Assembly: GCA_028749475.1 (NCBI GenBank)
Contig: JAQVWN010000002.1
Location: 1-64,000 of the forward strand
Reading direction: 5' to 3'
DNA: 64,000 bases
DNA from: Thomasclavelia sp.
Lineage (GTDB): Bacteria > Bacillota_I > Bacilli_A > Erysipelotrichales > Coprobacillaceae
The position numbers and the translations under genes are program-made. This document shows positions 45,523 through 52,536 of the stretch, piece by piece. The notes under the pieces were generated by a model that had not been told where the DNA came from, did no database searches, and saw only the letters and a list, made by a program, of their open reading frames with translations. The stretch's first letter is position 1; each line of letters starts with the position of its first letter.

Positions 45523-46929
45523 ATGAAGAAAAAAATACTATTAATTTATGTGCTGGTATTCTTTATTATGATATCTATTCCTAGTGTTGGAATGATCTGG
45601 AATGAAACAACCCAAACAAAAGAAAAGAAAGAGTTAGCATCTTTACCTTCTTTAGAAAATAAGGATGGTTCTTTCAATAGTAAAGTTGGTGATGATTTTG
45701 ATTCTTATTTAGGAGATCATTTTGCTTACAAGCAACAATTAGTAACAGCCAATGCGATGTTAAGATCACAAATATTTAAAGAATCGACAGAGTCACAGGT
45801 AATTCAAGGAAAAGATGGTTACCTCTTTTATAAAGAAGGGGTTAATAATTATATTGGAGAAAATGTTTTAAATGATAGGGAAATATATAATATCACAAGA
45901 ACTCTAAACATGATTCAGGAGTATTGTAATAAGAATAATATTAAATTATCTTTTACTATTGCTCCTAATAAATCGACACTTTATCCGCAGTATTTGCCTG
46001 ATAATTATAGCACTCAAATTACAAAGAATAATTCGTTGACAAAATTAACAAAGAGTTTAAAAAATACAAATGTTAATTATGTAGATTTAAAATCTACATT
46101 TAATAATCAAAATGAAGTTTTATATCATAAACTTGATTCTCATTGGAATAATAAAGGTGCAATGTTAGCATCCAATAGAATATTATCATCTATTAATAAA
46201 AATCATACTAATTATGATGATATTAGCTATGTAGTAAGGAAAGACTATGAAGGAGATCTTTACGACATGGTTTATCCAAGTGGTAATAAAAAAGACAATC
46301 AAATTTATTATGATATCAAGAATAATTTTAAAATTGAAAGTGAAAACAATACTTTTGAAGATCAGTTTGTTGAAACAACAAACGATAACAAAGAAGGAAA
46401 TGTTTTCGTATTTAGAGATTCATTTGGTAATTCGATGAATCAATTTATTGCAAACGAGTATCATAAAGCATATTTTTCTAGAGAGTCAGGATATAATCTA
46501 GATTATCTAAAAAAATATAATTGTGATACATTAATCATTGAAATTACAGAAAGGCATTTAAAGACTTTACAAAGTATTATTCCAGTTATGGAAGCACCTA
46601 TTGTTAGTACAACTCGGACACCAACAACTGTAAAGAATAATTCAACAATGGAAGTGTTTGATTTTGATAATCAATATATGATCCAAGGAGCTTTAGATAA
46701 AAATTATACTTCTAAAGATTCTAATGTATATATTAAAGTGCATGATGGAGACACTGAATTTATGTTTGAAGCAACACCATCAACGTATTCCAATGGGAAA
46801 AAGACTACTAACTATGGTTATGGAGCTTATATTGATAAAAGCTTTATTAAAACTAAATCTCCTTCATTTGAGATAATTACTAAAAAAGGCGATAGTTTTA
46901 TCAGCAGTGGAATAATAAAGAAATTATAA
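45523..46929 (+). CDS. AlgX/AlgJ-like (DHHW family, SGNH-like) acetyltransferase partner
   Basis: A 468-residue protein anchored by one N-terminal helix (about 4-24) with an extracellular catalytic domain. It completes O-acetylation with the MBOAT protein. The AlgX/AlgJ signatures are visible: GKDGYLFYKEG near residue 97, FTIAPNKSTLYPQYLP, LDSHWNNKGA with D205 and H207, and FRDSFGNSMN with S300 as the probable nucleophile. In the family these form the Ser-Asp-His site on the exported sugar polymer. The C-terminal part (about 360-468) is beta-rich and may bind the polymer. The polymer target is unknown. AGGAGGAGG is a strong ribosome site. Confidence 0.87.
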   Translation: MKKKILLIYVLVFFIMISIPSVGMIWNETTQTKEKKELASLPSLENKDGSFNSKVGDDFDSYLGDHFAYKQQLVTANAMLRSQIFKESTESQVIQGKDGYLFYKEGVNNYIGENVLNDREIYNITRTLNMIQEYCNKNNIKLSFTIAPNKSTLYPQYLPDNYSTQITKNNSLTKLTKSLKNTNVNYVDLKSTFNNQNEVLYHKLDSHWNNKGAMLASNRILSSINKNHTNYDDISYVVRKDYEGDLYDMVYPSGNKKDNQIYYDIKNNFKIESENNTFEDQFVETTNDNKEGNVFVFRDSFGNSMNQFIANEYHKAYFSRESGYNLDYLKKYNCDTLIIEITERHLKTLQSIIPVMEAPIVSTTRTPTTVKNNSTMEVFDFDNQYMIQGALDKNYTSKDSNVYIKVHDGDTEFMFEATPSTYSNGKKTTNYGYGAYIDKSFIKTKSPSFEIITKKGDSFISSGIIKKL

Positions 46930-46945
46930 ATAGAGAGGAAAAAAA

Positions 46946-47575
46946 ATGAAAAAGATTTCAATTACATTAACTTTAGTATTGTTACTGGTAGTTACTGGAT
47001 GTTCAAGTAGCTCTACTAAAGAAGTTAAAACGGATAACAATTTTTATAAAACAGCAAAAACAGTCTCAACTAAAGTAAAAGATTATGTTACTAATCAAGA
47101 TAAAGCTAACCAAGATGCAGCTAATGCTGTAATAGCTTTAATTAATGGTGTAGGAAATGTAACAGTAGATAGCGCAAATACTATTTCTAATGCTAGAGCA
47201 GCATATGATAAGCTAACTGATGCTCAAAAAGCTCTTGTTACAAATATTAATACACTTACTACAGCTGAAGCAACTCTTAAAACTAAGCAAGAGGAAGCTG
47301 CCAAAGCTAAAGCAGATCAACAAACTGCATCAAATAATACTACTACTAATAATAATCAATCTAGTAACAGCAACACATCATCAAAGATTGAATGTACTGC
47401 AGCTAATGCAAGCAAATACAAAGGTAAATCAATTAATGCCTTTATGTCAGCATGTGGAGTACATGTATCTGGACACGAAGATTGTCTAAGTGCTTCAGAT
47501 GGGTTGTCTTATACATTCCCAGCTGGATTTACTGTAGATACAAATTCTAGTGGAATAATTGTGGCAGTAGGTTAG
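46946..47575 (+). CDS. lipoprotein with FIVAR-like helical domain
   Basis: Lipoprotein of 209 residues. The signal peptide ends VVTGC, so C19 is the lipidated residue. The region at about 55-115 (VIALINGVGNVTVDSANTI ... YDKLTDAQKALVTN) matches the helical linker module common in clostridial surface proteins. A Lys/Ala-rich helix, an Asn/Ser/Thr-rich linker and a C-terminal domain of about 60 residues follow. That domain has three cysteines (IECTAANA, SACGVHV, EDCLSAS). Function unknown. It lies 16 bases after the AlgX/J-like gene, inside the envelope operon, and may be a partner of the acetylation machinery or ChW proteins. Confidence 0.75.
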   Translation: MKKISITLTLVLLLVVTGCSSSSTKEVKTDNNFYKTAKTVSTKVKDYVTNQDKANQDAANAVIALINGVGNVTVDSANTISNARAAYDKLTDAQKALVTNINTLTTAEATLKTKQEEAAKAKADQQTASNNTTTNNNQSSNSNTSSKIECTAANASKYKGKSINAFMSACGVHVSGHEDCLSASDGLSYTFPAGFTVDTNSSGIIVAVG

Positions 47576-47584
47576 GAGATAAAA

Positions 47585-48514
47585 ATGAAAAAAATATTAT
47601 CATTAGTTATCGCAACTATAATGTGTTTAAGTATTAGTGGTTGTGGTTCAAATTCAAAAACAAGTACAAAAGATAAACTTACAAATACTTCTTGGACTGC
47701 AATAACTGCAGTTACTGGAAGTACTACTCTAGATCAAAAAACTATCGAATCTGCCACTGGAGCAGTTAACATTAAATTTAAGAAAGATAATGTAGCTACA
47801 ATGGCTGTCGGAGAAAAATCTGGTAGTGGGAAATATAGTATTAAAGGTAATAAAGTTACAATTAAATCTACTAAAAAAATAGAAGCAGATTTAAAGAATA
47901 ATGAATTAAGCATGACATTAGATGATGTAAAATATACATTTTCTAAAGATTTAAATGAAAGTAGCGCCAGTTATAAAAAAGAGTTAACAGCAGGAACTTA
48001 CACTGTAGGTGTTGATCTACCAAAAGGATCATACAACTTATCAGTTAAATCAGGTGGAGGAAGTTTCATGATTTCAACTGATGGTTCTGAACCAACTGCA
48101 ACAAGTATTGAAAAGAAAGAATCTGATGTAAGTGTAAATAACATTAAGAATATATCTTTGGATACTAATCAGAAAGTAATAGTTATGGGAAATGTAAAAG
48201 TAAACATGTATTCAAATGATGCTAAAAATAATACATTAACTAAAAGAAAAGCTAATGTCAAAAAAACTAAGACATTAAAACCAGGTTCTTATACAACTGG
48301 TGTTGATATTGATGCCGGTACATATGATATAACAGCCTTAAATAATACTGCAGGACAAGTAATTACCGATGGTAAAACAGTAAGTGGTATTAATGAAGTA
48401 ATGTCTAAAAATGGGAAAAACGGAACTGTTAAATCTGTTAAGAATGTTGAATTAACAGCTAATCAAACAATAAAAGTTACAGGGGTAACTGTAAAACTAA
48501 CTCCAAGTAAATAG
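47585..48514 (+). CDS. lipoprotein with a duplicated beta module
   Basis: Lipoprotein of 309 residues, lipobox ISGC (C20). The first region (about 30-125) resembles a lipocalin-like small barrel (TNTSWTAITAVTG ... SGKYSIKGNKVTIKS). Then come two copies of one beta module of about 85-95 residues: TAGTYTVGVDLPKGSYNL at about 137-156, and KPGSYTTGVDIDAGTYDI near 235-254. Each is followed by a VSVNNIKNISL / TVKSVKNVEL segment. The module resembles short beta domains common in exported Bacillota proteins of unknown function. It starts 9 bases after the preceding lipoprotein gene and belongs to the envelope operon. Confidence 0.72.
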   Translation: MKKILSLVIATIMCLSISGCGSNSKTSTKDKLTNTSWTAITAVTGSTTLDQKTIESATGAVNIKFKKDNVATMAVGEKSGSGKYSIKGNKVTIKSTKKIEADLKNNELSMTLDDVKYTFSKDLNESSASYKKELTAGTYTVGVDLPKGSYNLSVKSGGGSFMISTDGSEPTATSIEKKESDVSVNNIKNISLDTNQKVIVMGNVKVNMYSNDAKNNTLTKRKANVKKTKTLKPGSYTTGVDIDAGTYDITALNNTAGQVITDGKTVSGINEVMSKNGKNGTVKSVKNVELTANQTIKVTGVTVKLTPSK

Positions 48515-48572
48515 ACTAAACGTCCACACACTACAAACGTTTAAGGTTAAAGGTTAGTAGATAGGAGGAAAA

Positions 48573-50603
48573 ATGAAAAAAATAATTTCAATTATAGTTA
48601 GTTTGGTTATGTGTTTATCATTAACTAGTTATGTTTATGCAATTGACAATGACAAGGCAAATCAGGACCAAAATTTAAAAGTTGAAAAAGAGTATGAATT
48701 TAATTACCAAGGTCATTCTCAAAATGTAGGATGGCAAAAGTCTGTCCAAGAAGGAGAAATAGCAGGTACAACAGGTAAATCTAAAAGACTAGAAGCCTTA
48801 AAATATACTTTTTCTACATCTTTAGATATGGGATTAGATGTAAAATATCGTTCAAATAATACATCTTGGCTTAGTGCCTCTAATAACCAAATAGGGACGA
48901 CAGGTAAATCAAAAGCTTTAGAAGCTGTTAAGTTTGCTTTGACAGGTGATGATGCAAGTAATTATTCAATTTATTATCGAGTTCATGTTTCAGGAATTGG
49001 TTGGTTAGATTGGGCAAAAAATGGTGAGTCTGCTGGAACTGACTTATATAAAAATATTGAAGCAATACAAATTAAAATTCAAAATATAGACGAAAATGCA
49101 CCAGGAAACGAGGAAACACCATTTAAGAGTGTAACAAAAGGTACCACTCATATAGAATATAACAGTCATGTTCAAAATATTGGATGGCAAAATGTCATAA
49201 CTGATGGACAAACTGCTGGTACAACAGGTAAGTCATACCGAATTGAAGCGTTTAGAGCTCAAGTTATCGGTGATGAAAACTTATCAGTAAATTATGAAGC
49301 ACATGTTCAAAACGTTGGATGGCAAGGAACTAAATCCGATGGTGAAATTTGTGGTACTACTGGTAAATCTTATCGAATAGAAGCCTTAAGGATGTCTTTA
49401 AAAGGAACAAATGCTGATAATTATGATCTATATTATCGTGTTCATGTGGCCAATGTTGGTTGGTTAGATTGGGCTAGTAACGGTAAAGATGCTGGTAGTG
49501 TTGGTAAAGGGTTAAGAATTGAAGCACTTCAAGTTGTTCTTAAAGAAAAAGGAGAAACTGCTCCTGGAAATACAAGTAATTACTTTATAGAAACTCCATC
49601 AATAAATTATTCTACTAATTATGATAATAGTTGGCATGACGTGGTAGTTGATGGTAATACCTCAGGGACAACAGGACAATCAAAAACCATTAATTTATTT
49701 AAGGCAAGTGTAACTAGTCCTTCAATAACTGGTGGTATTCAATATAGTTCTCATGTTCAAAATGTTGGTTGGACTTCTTATACTTCTGGAGAAAGTGGAA
49801 GAACAAATCTACGTTTAGAAGCAATTAAAATTAAATTAACAGGGCAACTATCAGGCATTTATGATGTCTACTATCGAGTACATGTTCAAAACTTTGGATG
49901 GCTTGGATGGGCTAAAAATGACCAGCAAGCTGGATCACAAGGCTATGGATATCGGATAGAGGCGATTCAAGTGAAACTATGTCCTAAAAATACTGGTGGA
50001 GCACCTTCAACAGGTAATTCATTTAAAAAATACAACCCTGATTGGGTTAGTTCTTTGTCTATAGCTTCAAAAGCCGATAGAATAGTAACAGTAACCGGTA
50101 ATGGTGGAAGCTATGCCACAGTTCAATTCCACCATAAGTCTAATGGTGTTTGGTACCAAGATTTTAGTGTATCTGGAAGAATTGGAAAAAATGGATTTAG
50201 TTCTAATCGACATGAAGGAGACTACACAACTCCAACAGGTACTTATAAACTTGGACAAGCTTTTGGAATAGCTAATAATCCAGGATGCCCAGTAGGTTAT
50301 CATAAAGTTACTAAATATGATTATTGGGGTGGAACTCGTAATGGCAATTATAATAAGATGTTCGATTCTCGTAATAGTCGAGCATATTCAAATGATGAGC
50401 ATCTAATTAAATACACAACAGCTTACCAATATTGTGTTAATACTGGTTTTAATCCTAGTAATACTTATGGTAAAGGATCAGCAATTTTCCTTCATTGTTC
50501 AACTGGAGGGCCTACTGCTGGATGTGTATCTATAAGTAACGCTAATATGGCTTATGTTTTAAGAAATCTTACTAATAACTCTTATATTTATTTAAGAGCG
50601 TAA
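48573..50603 (+). CDS. secreted ChW-repeat L,D-transpeptidase
   Basis: A 676-residue exported protein. Signal peptide 1-23 (ending VYA), short linker, nine ChW repeats in three triads (about 43-473), linker, and a YkuD-type L,D-transpeptidase domain (about 500-676). The catalytic motif is H641-C-S-T-G-G-P-T-A-G-C651-V-S, a variant of HG-x-GCVR with Ser in place of the final Arg. Such enzymes make 3-3 cross-links or attach proteins to peptidoglycan stem peptides. The repeats are clearly paralogous to those of the transglutaminase-like protein at the start of the operon, and the two signal peptides are also alike. AGGAGG precedes the ATG, and a terminator follows. It is the last gene of the block. 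Confidence 0.88.
   Translation: MKKIISIIVSLVMCLSLTSYVYAIDNDKANQDQNLKVEKEYEFNYQGHSQNVGWQKSVQEGEIAGTTGKSKRLEALKYTFSTSLDMGLDVKYRSNNTSWLSASNNQIGTTGKSKALEAVKFALTGDDASNYSIYYRVHVSGIGWLDWAKNGESAGTDLYKNIEAIQIKIQNIDENAPGNEETPFKSVTKGTTHIEYNSHVQNIGWQNVITDGQTAGTTGKSYRIEAFRAQVIGDENLSVNYEAHVQNVGWQGTKSDGEICGTTGKSYRIEALRMSLKGTNADNYDLYYRVHVANVGWLDWASNGKDAGSVGKGLRIEALQVVLKEKGETAPGNTSNYFIETPSINYSTNYDNSWHDVVVDGNTSGTTGQSKTINLFKASVTSPSITGGIQYSSHVQNVGWTSYTSGESGRTNLRLEAIKIKLTGQLSGIYDVYYRVHVQNFGWLGWAKNDQQAGSQGYGYRIEAIQVKLCPKNTGGAPSTGNSFKKYNPDWVSSLSIASKADRIVTVTGNGGSYATVQFHHKSNGVWYQDFSVSGRIGKNGFSSNRHEGDYTTPTGTYKLGQAFGIANNPGCPVGYHKVTKYDYWGGTRNGNYNKMFDSRNSRAYSNDEHLIKYTTAYQYCVNTGFNPSNTYGKGSAIFLHCSTGGPTAGCVSISNANMAYVLRNLTNNSYIYLRA
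48699..49989 (+). repeat. ChW repeat array, three triads (9 units)
   Basis: Nine units in three triads that correspond to the first, a middle and the last triad of the array at 41866-43617. Repeat 7 is degenerate in the same way as repeat 10 of the other protein, supporting descent from one ancestral array. Confidence 0.8.
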
Positions 50604-50608
50604 TAAAG

Positions 50609-50637
50609 AATGCATCATTCAATGATGCATTTTTTAT
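50609..50637 (+). terminator. terminator of the ChW surface-protein operon
   Basis: AATGCATCA and TGATGCATT form a 9-bp stem around TTCAA (50609-50631), followed by TTTTTATTT. Confidence 0.85.
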
Positions 50638-50672
50638 TTGATCTTAGATAATTAACCCTAATATGGTTGTTG

Positions 50673-50681
50673 TGATATAAT
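50673..50681 (+). promoter_or_regulatory. extended -10 promoter for the acetyltransferase-J-domain-HIRAN unit
   Basis: TGATATAAT, perfect extended -10, with an AAGGAG site 12 bases downstream. Confidence 0.6.
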
Positions 50682-50702
50682 TATCTTTAATAAGGAGAAT
50701 AT

Positions 50703-51248
50703 ATGATAATTAAAACTGAAAGATTAATTCTTCGACCATGGAAAAAAACAGATGCAAAGAGCTTATATGAATACGCCAAAGATCCTCGAGTTGGCCCTTT
50801 AGCTGGTTGGCCAGTTCATACAAGTGAAGATGAAAGTGCAAAGGTAATAACTGATATCCTTTCAGCCCCAGAAACATATGCAGTTTGTTTAAAAGATGAC
50901 AACATAGCTATTGGTAGTGTCGCTTTAAAAGCACCTGGACAAACATATATTAAAAGTAATAATGAAACTGAGATAGGTTGTTGGATTGGAGTTCCTTTTT
51001 GGGGCCATGGTTACATTCCAGAAGCAGTTAAAGCCTTAATTAATAGAGCATTTAAGGATCTTAACTACAAAGGTGTTTGGTATGGCTACTATGATGGAAA
51101 TGATAAATCTAAACGTTGTAGTCAAAAATGTGGCTTCAAATATCATCATAAAGAAATGAACAAAGAATGTTCTTTATTAAATGAAATTAGAGATGAGCAT
51201 TATACCTATTTATCTAAAGATGAATGGGTTAAAAATATAAAGGGTTGA
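50703..51248 (+). CDS. GNAT-family N-acetyltransferase (RimJ/RimL-like)
   Basis: Single-domain acetyltransferase of 181 residues. The N-terminus IIKTERLILRPWKKTDAKSL is the RimJ/RimL-type beginning. EIGCWIGVPFWGHGYIPEAV carries the acetyl-CoA loop (G-x-G-Y/A type), and the C-terminal part has GVWYGYYDGNDKSKRCSQKCGF with the conserved N-x-x-S-x-x-x-x-x-K-x-G-F pattern. These modify ribosomal proteins, antibiotics or small amines; the substrate is unknown. No terminator separates it from the downstream J-domain and HIRAN genes. Confidence 0.85.
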   Translation: MIIKTERLILRPWKKTDAKSLYEYAKDPRVGPLAGWPVHTSEDESAKVITDILSAPETYAVCLKDDNIAIGSVALKAPGQTYIKSNNETEIGCWIGVPFWGHGYIPEAVKALINRAFKDLNYKGVWYGYYDGNDKSKRCSQKCGFKYHHKEMNKECSLLNEIRDEHYTYLSKDEWVKNIKG

Positions 51249-51285
51249 TTCAATAGTAAACAGGGAAAATTTAAGGAGAAAAATC

Positions 51286-52054
51286 ATGGAGTTGGAAGAT
51301 GAAGCTGATGAGTTGTTTGATAAATATTTTTATTTAACTCAAAAAAGAAAAGAAGTAGTAAAAAAAAATATACTATCTTTGTGCTATCTACGATCAAAAA
51401 ATAGGTAAATATGAATTAAAAAGATATGATATCTATGTAGAATGTTTAAAAGTTAAAAGAGAAATTCAAATTCTTCAGGAGTATAAAAATAAAAATCAAA
51501 ACATATCGCAGGGTGAATTGGATGATATAACAAATGAAGAACTAAAAGAATATAATAAAAAAATAAAAGAGTTATCAGATCAATTAAATGTATCATTGGA
51601 TTATTTAAACCAAGAAACTGTTAGTGATACTGATTTGAAAGAAATTAAGAAAATATATCATAAAATAGTAAAAATTATTCATCCTGATGTCTTAAAAAAC
51701 AATTTAGAACTTAAAGATCTATGGCAAGATACTCAAGATGCTTATGTAGCAAATAATTTAGATAGACTAAAAGAAATATATGATTTGGTATTAGTGAAAG
51801 TTGTAAAAAAAGATGATGCAGAATCTTTAAAACTACAAATAGAAAAACTAAAGGATCAAATTGAAAGTGTTCAAAGTGAAATAGAAGAATTAAAAAAGAA
51901 TCAATTTTTAGAAAAGGAAGAAATGTTATTGAATGATGATTTAGTGGAAATAGAATTGAAACCAATTCTAGAAAGAATAGAAGAGTTAAAAGAAAATCAT
52001 AAAGCCCTTTTAAAAGTTAAATCGCATTATGAAATTAATATGCAGGAGTCTTAA
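51286..52054 (+). pseudogene. J-domain-like coiled-coil protein, frame broken in a nine-A tract
   Basis: ATG 51286 follows an AAGGAG site and opens MELEDEADELFDKYFYLTQK, which runs to a stop at 51406. The +1 frame then continues from the A-run to 52054. Dropping one A from the nine-A tract at 51360-51368 joins them as KEVVKKIYYLCAIYDQKIGKYE, giving a 255-residue protein. The later part has a J-domain-like helix pair with the HPD motif (IYHKIVKIIHPDVL, about residues 128-141), then a long coiled coil. So it may be a J-protein cochaperone-like factor. An isolated start at TTG 51518 is possible but has no good site. The HIRAN gene follows 2 bases after it. Slippage or a sequence error could restore the frame. 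Confidence 0.7.
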
Positions 52055-52056
52055 AT

Positions 52057-52467
52057 ATGGCTAATGACTTAATACCAGAGAAAAAGAAAACAAATATTGT
52101 TCCTGTTTCGCCTCAAGATCTTTCAAAAATTGTACCACCGGATATAGTACCTATACCTTTTAGTAGAGAGATATACTTATATACTTCTTATATAGCTGGT
52201 ACTACTCATATTGATAATATTGATTCATTATTAGTTGATATTGATAATATGATTCTATCTTTTGTAAGAGAAATAAATGAATATGATGAAAATGCAATTC
52301 TTATAAAAGATGATAAAAACAATATTTTAGGATATGTTCCTAAAAAGGATAATCCTGTCTTTTCAAAACTTTTAGATGCTGGAAAACTGCTTTTTGGTAA
52401 AGTGAAAGAAGTTGAAAAAAAGGGACAGTGGAATAAAGTAATAATAGATATTTATTTAAAAGACTAA
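52057..52467 (+). CDS. HIRAN-domain protein
   Basis: A 136-residue protein. After a proline-rich N-terminus (about 1-35) comes a HIRAN domain (about 40-125) with IYLYTSYIAGTTH, FVREINEYDENAILI and LGYVPKKDNPVFSKLLDAGK. HIRAN domains bind single-stranded DNA ends and normally occur in Rad5/HLTF helicases; stand-alone bacterial forms are of unknown role. GGAG precedes the ATG and overlaps the end of the J-domain-like gene, so the two are translationally coupled. The partner may therefore be a DNA-associated chaperone-like protein; that is inference. Confidence 0.82.
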   Translation: MANDLIPEKKKTNIVPVSPQDLSKIVPPDIVPIPFSREIYLYTSYIAGTTHIDNIDSLLVDIDNMILSFVREINEYDENAILIKDDKNNILGYVPKKDNPVFSKLLDAGKLLFGKVKEVEKKGQWNKVIIDIYLKD

Positions 52468-52468
52468 T

Positions 52469-52496
52469 AAAATAACGATTTATTCGTTATTTTTTA
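52469..52496 (+). terminator. terminator after the HIRAN gene
   Basis: AATAACGA and TCGTTATT form an 8-bp stem, extended by flanking A-T pairs, around TTTAT, followed by a T-run. Confidence 0.78.
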
Positions 52497-52507
52497 TCTA
52501 AATAATG

Positions 52508-52513
52508 TATAAT
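52508..52513 (+). promoter_or_regulatory. -10 box for the mechanosensitive channel gene
   Basis: TATAAT preceded directly by TG, just downstream of the HIRAN terminator and 24 bases before the ATG. No convincing -35. Confidence 0.45.
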
Positions 52514-52536
52514 TAGTTAAGTTAAGGGGAGTCATT

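Noticed and set aside
47220-47489. 89-codon alternative frame within the lipoprotein gene
   Set aside because: Low-complexity Leu/Lys frame opposite to repetitive Ala/Thr/Asn codons; no start signal.
48519-48545. Inverted repeat AAACGT ... ACGTTT between the second lipoprotein and the ChW L,D-transpeptidase genes
   Set aside because: Short arms with a 13-base loop and no T-run; not convincing as a terminator, so the operon is kept as one unit.
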